A stretch of 13,196 nucleotides of DNA. Origin: an uncultured Verrucomicrobiota bacterium (GTDB lineage Bacteria > Verrucomicrobiota > Verrucomicrobiia > Limisphaerales > UBA9464). Position 1 is the stretch's first letter. Every line of letters begins with the position of its first letter. Made by a program: the position numbers and the translations under genes. Location of the stretch: the NCBI GenBank assembly GCA_903864375.1, contig CAIPFS010000613.1:1-13196 (forward strand), in the 5' to 3' direction. The notes under the pieces were generated by a model, which ran no database searches, was not told the origin of the DNA, and saw only the letters and a list, made by a program, of their open reading frames with translations. Positions 1-7,400 of this stretch are shown here, one piece after another.

Positions 1-153
1 GGCCGCTGCCGACATGACTTTTCGCCCCACCCCGGTGGAGCCGGTGAAGGTGACAACGTCGACACCCGGGTGCCCGGCCAGCGCGTGGCCGGCATCCGCG
101 CCCGCACCGGTGACGACATTGAGCGCTCCGGCGGGCAAGCCGGCCTCCTGAGC
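1..153 (-). pseudogene. Internal fragment of an NAD(P)-dependent aldehyde dehydrogenase
   Basis: Reading leftwards from about 153 to the window edge, one frame gives an unmistakable aldehyde dehydrogenase stretch: EAGLPAGALNVVTG, then a segment with AGHALAGHPGVD, then VTFTGSTGVGRKVMSAAA. This matches the NAD(P)-binding part of the ALDH superfamily (the NVVTG turn and the FTGST motif), which oxidises aldehydes to carboxylates. In a complete ALDH roughly 150-200 residues should precede this block, including the PWNFP region. Here the frame has a stop (TGA at 202-204), and the residues just before AQEAGLP (LAWGLWVFG) do not look like ALDH. The fragment therefore lacks its N-terminus and has no start of its own. 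Its continuation lies outside the window. Either the gene was truncated by rearrangement or the sequence was joined wrongly. The family call is secure; the pseudogene status depends on whether the junction is real. Confidence 0.8.
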
Positions 154-217
154 CCCAAAGACCCAGAGACCCCAAGCCAAGCCGGAACAGGTTTCGTCGC
201 GTCAGGGAGTAATGCAT
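146..217 (-). pseudogene. 5' end of a DUF1501 protein with Tat signal, cut off by ALDH sequence
   Basis: An ATG at 217-215 begins MHYSLTRRNLFRLGLG, followed by SLGLWGSGG. This is a twin-arginine (TRRNLF) signal followed by a glycine/leucine-rich hydrophobic core, as at the start of DUF1501 proteins, which are exported sulfatase-like-fold proteins of unknown role common in Verrucomicrobia and Planctomycetes. The start lies 8 bp beyond the stop codon of the DUF1800 gene, the usual DUF1800-DUF1501 operon order. After about 24 codons the sequence changes to an aldehyde dehydrogenase fragment in a different frame, and the DUF1501 frame becomes Arg/Cys-rich with no DUF1501 features. Only the signal-peptide region can be supported, so the family assignment rests on the Tat signal plus the operon position. 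No clear ribosome binding site is visible; translational coupling to DUF1800 is likely. Confidence 0.6.
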
Positions 218-225
218 GGCTTGAA

Positions 226-2847
226 TCAGTGTTGGACCTGATAGGCCCCGGAAGTGGCAATCAGATAAATGGTGGTGCGAACCCGGAGGAGCGGGTCGGT
301 TGTGGACCGCAGGGCGGAAACGATCAGGGACTTGATTTCCATCGGGAGTCTTCCGTGCAACAGGGCATGGTCCACAGCATCCACCAAATCGGGTGGAGAA
401 CTGGCCAGACTGGTGAAAGGTGTCAGATCGAACGAAACGGCTCCATTGAGCTGCTTGGTGAACAGTTGGTACACGGAGTTGGGGCGAATCAATGCCGTCG
501 CAGAATTCATGAGTTGGAATTCCGGTGCCGGAAGACCGCCGCCGACTTGATACAGGGGGGAGTAATAGTTGAAAACGGTCGGTGGATAGAACAGTTGCTG
601 TCCCATCACCTGCGCCAGTGCCTCCACCGAATGAGGTGCGGAAACGGTGCCGTAAAACGCCCGCAACAGGTTGATGACATACAACAGCGGTTCCCGCAAA
701 TGTCCTCCGTCGGATGGCACAGGCAAGGTGGGGTCATCCCCCTGCCTCGCCTCGGGATCGAGGAGTATCGCCCGCACCACCTGGGCCAGATTTCCTCCGC
801 TTTGAATGAAGACCTGACTGATGCGGGCGACGTAGTCGGGGCTCGGATTGCTCTCCACGAGATTTCGAATCAGGCGGAGGGAAATAAAGGGAGCCACGTT
901 CGGATGCTGGGCAACGGTCTGAACCACCGCCTCCAGGTCGACCGCAGCAGACTGGCCGGCGGGCAGTACCTGTCCATTCAGGATGGTCTTGGCACCGGAA
1001 TCGTGGTTGGCCTCCACGGGGATCATCTGACCCTGGTAATTTTCCGGGTTATGACCGCTTCGAAGGACCGGGCCGGGAAATGTCCAACCGGTCAACGCCC
1101 GCGCCAATTGAGAAATGGTGGTCTGGTCGTAGGTCGGGATGGGACGACCAGCGGAATCCAATTGGGGTGTTCCGTCCGGGTTCAGCAACGTGGTGCCAAT
1201 ACTGAACAACTGCATCATCTCGCGCGCATAGTTTTCGTTGGGCGCTGTTCCAGTGGTCCGGTTCGCCAGATCACTGTTCACCATGTCCAGATAGACTCCC
1301 ATCGTCGGACTCAGGGTGACGTCGCGAAACAGATCCACAAAATTACCCAGCGCATCGGTCAGCATCAGATTCTGGTAGGGAACCATCTGGCGTGGCTGGC
1401 CGGTCTTCAGAGCGCTCACCACGAAGATTTGAGAGAGGGCGAAGGCGACCCGCTGACGCAGCTGGTCCTGTCCGAGGAGTGCATGAACAATAAAATCGTT
1501 CTGCTGGGGTCCGAGGTTGTTCGACGCGTCGTTGGTGGGAGCGAACAGCGATGGCGGAGCTGCCAGTTGCTCATCCAGCCAGCCCCCAAACCCGACGGCC
1601 TGCACGTGTGCGATGCTGGCGGCGTCGGGTCCCCAGGACGCCTGCTCCAGAAATCGTGCTGCCGCCAGTTCGCTGACCACGGGCAAGGAGGCCGTAATGG
1701 GTTGTACCCAGATCGGGGAAGTGGTCGCTCCCGGGGCGGGATTGGTCACTTGAAAGGCGAGGGAACCCGCGGGGTTCGGTAGGACCACCAGGCCTGCCGT
1801 CAGAGTTGTCGGCGAGACAAATGAAGTGGGGAGTGGGGTTCCATCACAAATCACTTGGGAGCCTGGAACAAAACCAGTTCCTGTCACCGTCACCAGTTGG
1901 CTGCCGTGATTGAGGGTGCCGGGATTCATCCATTGAATCGCGGGTACTGGATTCTGAAGACTGACGGTCACACTGGCAAAGGCTGCGGGATTCGATGAAC
2001 TTTTGGCCGTCACCACCACCGGCGTGGTGGGAAGTTGCGTTGACGGCGCCGTATAAACGCCGTTGGTGCCGATCCATCCGACCGTGTCATTCCCGCCCGG
2101 CAGTCCATTCACGCTCCAGACCACGGAAGTGTCGACCGCATTGGCAACCGTCGCGATGAACGCTTGGGTTCCACGCAAACGGACGACGCTGACAGAAGGG
2201 GAAACCACCAGCGAAATTGGCGGCATGACCTTCAAGGTCAGGGGATGGGAGGCCGAGGCGCCCGGTGCCGGGTTGCATACGGTGACCGTGGCGCTTTGCG
2301 CGTTGGTCAGGGTCGCCTGAAAGGTCATCTTCCCGGAAGACAGGACATTGCCGCCCACCGAGGCTCCATTGAGGGAAACGTAGGCACCGGGAACAAAGCC
2401 ACTTCCGTTGAGTGTCACTGTGAATGTCCCAACATTCACCGATGCCGGCGTCAGGGAAACCAGATTGGGTAACGGGTTTTGCCATCCCACGACCGCTGTG
2501 GAACTTGCAACCGGATTCGTGATGCCTGCCGTTATCGTTAATGTCGCTTTTGGATCCGAAATCGGAGCGGTAAACAGGCCGGAAGGGGTGATGGTTCCAA
2601 CATTCAGATTTCCGCCCGGAACTCCATTCACCGACCAGCTCACGGATCCATTGGTGGCACCGACGGTTGCAACGAACTGCTGGCTGGTGCCGGATCGAAC
2701 CGCCACCACGGCGGGCGATAGTGTGATGGGAGACGGGCCGGCAAACAGAAATTGCCCTAGGCACAGGGAGGCCATCCACCATCGGAAGCATCGGCCTGTG
2801 AATGACGCTTCCGAGAATTTCAGCAATCGCATCCCACGTCCGCCCAT
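226..2847 (-). CDS. Secreted DUF1800 protein with duplicated Ig-like/IPT modules
   Basis: An 873-residue protein. Residues ~20-37 form a hydrophobic export signal (MASLCLGQFLFAG) after a basic start. Two tandem modules of ~170 residues follow (about 38-206 and 209-383). Each has an Ig/BIG-like half containing SWSVNG or VWSVNG with PGGN, a GT.G.YTAP-type strand and TAP, then an IPT/TIG half with GSGFVPG or GTGFVPG and NPAPGA. From ~390 to the end is a DUF1800 domain: a WGPDAASI start, RQRVAFALSQIFVVS (466-479), NENYAREMMQLFSIG (538-552), LTGWTF (586-591) and HDSGAKTIL (616-624). DUF1800 has no established biochemical function; these proteins are exported and usually paired with a DUF1501 partner, whose start lies 8 bp downstream here. 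The C-terminus (TSGAYQVQH) is a normal family ending, so this gene looks complete even though its partner is disrupted. The start at 2847 could instead be the ATG five codons in (2832). The Ig/IPT repeats suggest surface or polysaccharide adhesion (inference). Confidence 0.88.
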   Translation of the reverse strand: MGGRGMRLLKFSEASFTGRCFRWWMASLCLGQFLFAGPSPITLSPAVVAVRSGTSQQFVATVGATNGSVSWSVNGVPGGNLNVGTITPSGLFTAPISDPKATLTITAGITNPVASSTAVVGWQNPLPNLVSLTPASVNVGTFTVTLNGSGFVPGAYVSLNGASVGGNVLSSGKMTFQATLTNAQSATVTVCNPAPGASASHPLTLKVMPPISLVVSPSVSVVRLRGTQAFIATVANAVDTSVVWSVNGLPGGNDTVGWIGTNGVYTAPSTQLPTTPVVVTAKSSSNPAAFASVTVSLQNPVPAIQWMNPGTLNHGSQLVTVTGTGFVPGSQVICDGTPLPTSFVSPTTLTAGLVVLPNPAGSLAFQVTNPAPGATTSPIWVQPITASLPVVSELAAARFLEQASWGPDAASIAHVQAVGFGGWLDEQLAAPPSLFAPTNDASNNLGPQQNDFIVHALLGQDQLRQRVAFALSQIFVVSALKTGQPRQMVPYQNLMLTDALGNFVDLFRDVTLSPTMGVYLDMVNSDLANRTTGTAPNENYAREMMQLFSIGTTLLNPDGTPQLDSAGRPIPTYDQTTISQLARALTGWTFPGPVLRSGHNPENYQGQMIPVEANHDSGAKTILNGQVLPAGQSAAVDLEAVVQTVAQHPNVAPFISLRLIRNLVESNPSPDYVARISQVFIQSGGNLAQVVRAILLDPEARQGDDPTLPVPSDGGHLREPLLYVINLLRAFYGTVSAPHSVEALAQVMGQQLFYPPTVFNYYSPLYQVGGGLPAPEFQLMNSATALIRPNSVYQLFTKQLNGAVSFDLTPFTSLASSPPDLVDAVDHALLHGRLPMEIKSLIVSALRSTTDPLLRVRTTIYLIATSGAYQVQH

Positions 2848-3048
2848 TGACCATTGGTAAGATCAGCGACTACCTGAAACAAGGAATTTCCCTAGACAAT
2901 TTAATTAGTGCACGGGTTTTTGCAGCGAACGCGCCGTTCACCACCCAACCGTCATCAGATTCATACAAATGACCTGTCCCTCTGTTGGTCGGTTTCAAGT
3001 GGAAAGCGGGCTTCACCTCATTGCCTTCTCCTGCTACGACTGGTCGGG
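2848..3048. other. Divergent intergenic region between DUF1800 and PIG-L genes
   Basis: About 200 bp separate the divergent DUF1800 (minus) and PIG-L (plus) starts, so promoters for both genes should lie here. An AT-rich patch occurs at about 2886-2909 (AATTTAATTAG). A TTGACC near 2853 has no good -10 partner at 17 bp. I cannot assign a convincing promoter on either strand. One copy of a dispersed repeat lies at 2965-2998. The plus-strand reading frame is open through part of this spacer (from 2908), but the translation looks non-coding and includes the repeat, so I do not extend the PIG-L gene into it. Confidence 0.5.
2965..2998 (-). repeat. Dispersed intergenic repeat, copy 1
   Basis: Read on the minus strand this is TTGAAACC, a 5-nt spacer, then ACAGAGGGACAGGTCAT followed by TTGT. 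The same arrangement occurs at 12936-12966 with 20 of 21 identical bases in the long block, the identical TTGAAACC block, and a spacer three bases shorter. Both copies lie upstream of a minus-strand gene in the same orientation. This copy starts ~118 bp upstream of the DUF1800 start. A match this long at two intergenic sites 10 kb apart is not expected by chance. It could be a REP-like or non-autonomous mobile-element remnant, or a shared regulatory element. Confidence 0.65.
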
Positions 3049-3915
3049 ATGAACAACCCGTACAAGTCTCTTGTTGATGAGTATGCCCGCCTTTATCGGG
3101 AGGGTTCCGGCCTGCCTCTGGGGAATCTGCCTTCCGTTGCTCTTCCAGCCCCGTCCGCCAGTGGTCCCAGTGCGTTGATTTTTTCCCCGCATCCGGATGA
3201 CGAAGGAATTATTGGAGCCCTGGCCATCCGCCTACAGCGGGAACACGGGTGGCGGATTAAGAATGTGGCGGTGACTTTAGGGAGTCATCGGGCTCGTCGG
3301 GCGGAACGTTTGGCCGAGCTGCGTGGCGCATGCGACTACCTGGGATTTGACCTCATCGTTCCTGATCCCTCGGGTTGGGAGCAGGTCACCCCGGGGGGGC
3401 GCACCAGCGATCCGGCGAAATGGGAGGCCAAGGTGACTGCCGTCGTTCATCTGTTGCGCGATCAACGTCCGTCCGCGCTTTTTTATCCCCATGCTGACGA
3501 CTGGAACGGCACTCACATCGGCACTCACTGGCTCGTCATGGACGCATTGAGCCGGGTCGGTTCCGATTGGTCTGGATTTCTGGTGGAGACAGAATTTTGG
3601 GGGCAGATGGCGCGACCCAACCTGATGGTGGAGGTGTCGGCCTCCCAGGTGGCCGACCAGGTGGCCGGCGTTTCCTTCCATGCGGGGGAGGTGCTTCGCA
3701 ACCCGTTCCACCTGCGTCTCCCGGCCTGGATGCAGGACAACGTCCGTCGGGGAACGGAGCTGGTCGGAGGGCAGGGGGGCGCTGCCCCTTCCTTTGATTT
3801 CGCAACGCTGTACCGGTTGCGGTCCTGGCGGCAGGGACGGGTGGAGGAATTGTTGCCGTCGGGGAAAGCAATTCCTGTCGGGGAATCGACGTCGGCTCTG
3901 TTTGAGCAAGTCTAG
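3049..3915 (+). CDS. PIG-L/LmbE family zinc-dependent deacetylase
   Basis: A 288-residue cytoplasmic protein of the PIG-L/LmbE superfamily, enzymes that remove acetyl groups from N-acetylglucosamine-type sugars (relatives include MshB and BshB). The N-terminal signature FSPHPDDEG (residues 46-53) supplies the zinc ligands His48 and Asp51 and the likely catalytic Asp50. The block RRAERLAELRGACDYLG (83-99) is the usual helix after the first motif. The second motif is PHADDWNGTHIGTH (147-160): His156 aligns with the third zinc ligand. The common HPDH is replaced by NGTH, so a His and an Asp present in MshB-type enzymes are absent. I chose the ATG at 3049 because homology-like sequence starts there and the in-frame extension upstream (from 2908) crosses intergenic sequence and the repeat. 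No strong ribosome binding site is visible. The stop overlaps that of the convergent CBM48 gene. The substrate is unknown; sugar or glycoconjugate deacetylation is the family expectation. No thiol-biosynthesis genes lie nearby to suggest mycothiol or bacillithiol. Confidence 0.85.
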   Translation: MNNPYKSLVDEYARLYREGSGLPLGNLPSVALPAPSASGPSALIFSPHPDDEGIIGALAIRLQREHGWRIKNVAVTLGSHRARRAERLAELRGACDYLGFDLIVPDPSGWEQVTPGGRTSDPAKWEAKVTAVVHLLRDQRPSALFYPHADDWNGTHIGTHWLVMDALSRVGSDWSGFLVETEFWGQMARPNLMVEVSASQVADQVAGVSFHAGEVLRNPFHLRLPAWMQDNVRRGTELVGGQGGAAPSFDFATLYRLRSWRQGRVEELLPSGKAIPVGESTSALFEQV

Positions 3916-4226
3916 CTGACCATGATCATGGAGACCTTGTCGCCATGATCATTCCGGATGAGCCCGTGTGCCTTGGGGTCATTGACCGGTTTTCCGTCGA
4001 CGATGAACTGGTACTGGTGGCCTCCGTGGGGTAGTTCGATGGAAACATGCCAGGAACCATCAACCTGACGTTGCATCGGATGAGACGACGGGTTCCACTG
4101 GTTAAAGGTTCCTGCAATGAACACCGTCCGGGCGTCACCAGAAATACAGATGAAGTGGATCGGCTTCCGGGTGGCCTTGGCGGTCAGGCGTTGCGGCGAA
4201 AAGGGCGTGGGTCGATTCCCGTACAT
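3912..4226 (-). CDS. Small free-standing CBM48/AMPK-type glycogen-binding domain protein
   Basis: A 104-residue protein that is almost entirely one early-set beta-sandwich of the CBM48/AMPK glycogen-binding type. The pattern is clear: VFIAGTFNQWNP (35-46), PMQRQVDGSWHVSIELPHG (50-68), then HQYQFIVDGKPVNDP (70-84). Trp44 and Trp59 are the expected carbohydrate-stacking tryptophans. The first ~20 residues are basic and probably disordered (PTPFSPQRLTAKATRK). There is no signal peptide and no catalytic domain, so it should act in the cytoplasm, binding alpha-glucan or serving as a regulatory or scaffold module (inference from family). It is convergent with the PIG-L gene; the stop codons overlap in a CTAG. 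Upstream it is divergent from the histidine kinase gene across ~190 bp. No Shine-Dalgarno sequence precedes the ATG at 4226. An in-frame start further inside is unlikely because the domain begins near residue 23. Confidence 0.85.
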   Translation of the reverse strand: MYGNRPTPFSPQRLTAKATRKPIHFICISGDARTVFIAGTFNQWNPSSHPMQRQVDGSWHVSIELPHGGHQYQFIVDGKPVNDPKAHGLIRNDHGDKVSMIMVS

Positions 4227-4262
4227 GGAAAGGGCAACTGGGTGAACGTGAAAACGGTATCA

Positions 4263-4308
4263 ATCACATTTGTAGACCTTCAACAAGGGCTCAGGCCTGA
4301 AATGTGGT
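4263..4308. other. Foldable inverted-repeat element in the CBM48/kinase divergent spacer
   Basis: Within the spacer between the divergent CBM48 and kinase genes, CACATTT (4265-4271) pairs with AAATGTG (4300-4306). The pairing extends by a G-U and an A-U pair to 4263/4308. Inside lie a CCTT-CAAC-AAGG hairpin (4277-4288) and the 10-bp perfect palindrome TCAGGCCTGA (4291-4300). It could be a leader structure, an operator, or chance. I see no U-tract making it a terminator on either strand. Confidence 0.3.
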
Positions 4309-4419
4309 GCTTTAGAAAGCGGATTCCATGCCAGCTGGCAAGGAGAAGCCGCCGAAGCTCCTGATATTTTTGCCTTGAAAGCCATCCTTCCAACGCACGC
4401 CGGTCCCGGTGGTCCCATA

Positions 4420-7400
4420 ATGGAGATATCGCGTCTGTCGCGTGTTCCGACGGGAGGTGCACCATCCGGGGCGAGCCGAGGACGAAGCTCCCAGGTGGTG
4501 CTGCGAAGCTGGAGGTGGGTCAGGATGGTCCTGGGGGTCGGCTGGATTCTGCTTTTGGGAACGGGGTCCCTGCCCGCTGCGGAGATTTCAAAGCCTCACT
4601 TGCTGTCCTTGCGCGACGTGCGGGCCCTTGCGCCGGCCCAATTGAGCAATGCGCCATCGTGCGAGGTGGAGGGCGTGGTGACCTTTGCCGATACGGCCTC
4701 GGGTTCGGGTTTCATTGATGACGGGACCGACGCGATTTACTTTGAGATGGAGAATCCGCCGAAGTTTTCGGCACGCGATCAGGTGCGGATCCGGGGGAAG
4801 TTCACCAATGGTCTCTTTGCTCCCATTGCAAGGGTCAATCAGTTGGACGTGCTGTATCCGACCAATTTCCCGGATCCAGTGCACCTGAATTTTAACCAGC
4901 TCCTTCAAGGGCAGGGAGATGCGCGCTGGGTGGAAATTGAGGCGCAGGTGATGGCTGTGCTGCCTGAGAAATCCGACGCCTCCCTTACGCTTCGCCATGC
5001 CGGCGTCGAATTTCAGGCCTTTATCCCAACCAATGCCCTCGACACCAACATCATCGTGGTCGGAGCCGACCTGAAGATGATGGGTGTCATGGGTTCCTTG
5101 TTTGACAAGAACGGACGTTTTCTTTCCATCCATCTTCAAATTCCAAACCTCGAATGCATCCAACGGATGGATGAACGGGACCGTGAACTTCGTAGCCTGC
5201 CGTTGACACCGATCCATTCGATTTTGAAATACCAGCCGACTCCCCCGTCCGTGGATTTGTCGGAGGAGTCTCCGCTTCCCATTCGTATTCGGGGAGTTGT
5301 GACTTACGGACCCATTGAGGGGTCGCTTTTTGTTCAGGATTCCGGCGGCGGCATCGAAGTGATCAGTCCTCGAAACCCGTTTTTTTCCTGGATCGATCAG
5401 GCTTTGCCGCGTTTTTCGTTTCCGGGCATTCACCCGGGCGATGAGGTGGAGGCCATTGGATTTCCGGTTCCTGAAGCCCCTGCCGTCCGCCTTTTGAGTG
5501 GATCCGTCCGACGCGTGGGGAACGGTCAGGCTCCTCCGTCGCAGCCGATCACGGATCTGCCGGGGAATGCCTGGCCATCGGGTGTGGTGGTCGATCTGGA
5601 AGCCACCTTCGTGGACAATTTTGACCAGGTTGACTTTGGAATTGGGGTCCTCAAGAGCAAAAAAGGGATTCAATTGGAGGCTCGAAATCCGCTGGGGTCT
5701 CCACGGCGGAATTGGTGGCAGCCCTTTCGCAACCGGTCCATCGTCCACGTGTCGGGTGTCATTCAAAGCCATGCCCTCGGTCCCGGCACCGTGGTTGAGC
5801 ATACCATCTGGCTGCGAAACCCGTCCGATATTGTGTTGGTCAAGAGCGGGCCGTGGCCGACCGCAACTCAGGCACGCCGCGCCGCGCGATTCGGAGGAGT
5901 GGGGGTGATTGTGGCCCTGGCCTGGGGTGGGATTTTGACCTTCAAGCTCCGACTGCGTCGGCGTGAACTCGAAGCGGAATACCGTTCCCGAATGGAGATC
6001 GCGTCCAAGCTGAGTTACCAGGTCGAAAGCCAGCAGGCCATTCTGGAGGCGTTGACCTCAGCCGTGATGCGCATGCACCGGTCGGGCAAGGTCCTCTCGT
6101 ACAATTCCGCCACGTTGTCCGTCCTGCGCCTGGAGGACGCTGAGCTGCAAAATCTGAACTGGAGAGAGACAGTCCACGCCATGGTCGATTCCGAGGAGAA
6201 TCCGGTTTCGTACGATGAATTTCCTCTGTCACGGACCTTTTCCACCGGAGAGAGCTGCATCGGAAAGGTGTTTGGAGTCAATCGTTCGAATGGAAAGCGG
6301 CAATGGTTGCTGATATCGACGGCCCCCGTTGTGCGGGACACCAAAGGAGCCGTCGAGGTGGCCATCGTGGCGATTTCCGATGCCACCGACCAGCAGCAGG
6401 GGCGCCTCGATCTGATCCACGCCCGGGAGGTCGCCGAGGCCGCCAATCAGGCCAAGACGGAATTCCTGGCAGTCATGAGCCATGAAATTCGCACCCCATT
6501 AAACGGTGTGATCGGTTTTACCGATCTCCTCCTTCAGGTGCCCCTGGAGGAAGATGCGCGCCGGTTTGCCGGAACCATCAAGGAATCGGGTGAGGCCTTG
6601 TTGTCGGTGGTGAACGAGGTTCTCGATTTTACCAAGATTGAAGCGGGACACCTGGAGCTCGAGCACGAGGTGTTTCCGCTGATTCAAACCGTCGAAGAGG
6701 CGGTGACCGGTTTGTCCGCCCGGGCGGAAGCCAAAAAACTGGAGCTCGTGGTCGACATCCATCCCTCGGTTGGCCCTGAGTGGGTGGGAGATCGCGGACG
6801 TTTTCGCCAGATTCTGACCAATCTGGTCGGTAATGCGGTCAAATTCACGAAGCAGGGAACGATCGAATTGGTGGTGGATCCCTTGGAGGACGGCGGTCTG
6901 CGTTTTGAAGTTCGTGATACGGGTTCAGGCATGTCCGTTCCGGAAGTGGAGCTGGTGTTCCTGAAGTTTTCCCAGGTGCGTCGGAGCGCCCTCCCCAGCG
7001 AGGGCGGCACCGGCTTGGGACTGGCCATCGTGAAACAACTGGTGGAATTGATGAAAGGGACGGTCGGTTGTCAGAGTGAATTGGATAAAGGTTCGACCTT
7101 CTGGTTCACCCTTCCCCCATTGAGTCCCACTTCGGTCAACCTCGTGACCCAGCCCCAATTGCTGGACATGGGTGGGGCACGCCTCCTCCTGATGAGTGGC
7201 TCAGAACCGGTGCGTCGGGCGCTGACCCGACGCCTTTCCGCCTGGGGATTTCAGGTGGATTGCGCCTCGAACGGCTTGGAAGCGGCGGACCGATTGAAGG
7301 CCACAAGCCCATCTCGTCCCGGCTACGAGCTGTTGATTTGGGATGGTGATTCCTCCAGGGATGATGCTTTGCCCGTGGTTGACCATCACGGTTTTCCAGT

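Noticed and set aside
70..1782. 570-codon plus-strand open frame opposite DUF1800
   Set aside because: It lies antisense to a confidently identified DUF1800 protein, has no domain-like sequence (Gly/Arg/His/Gln-rich), and is explained by GC-rich codon use leaving the opposite frame open.
2908..3048. N-terminal extension of the PIG-L gene by 47 codons
   Set aside because: The extra residues look non-coding and include the dispersed repeat; the family sequence begins after the ATG at 3049.
4588..5802. 404-codon minus-strand open frame inside the kinase gene
   Set aside because: Shadow of the sensor region: basic, low-complexity translation with no recognisable motif, while the plus frame has clear membrane, PAS and kinase features.
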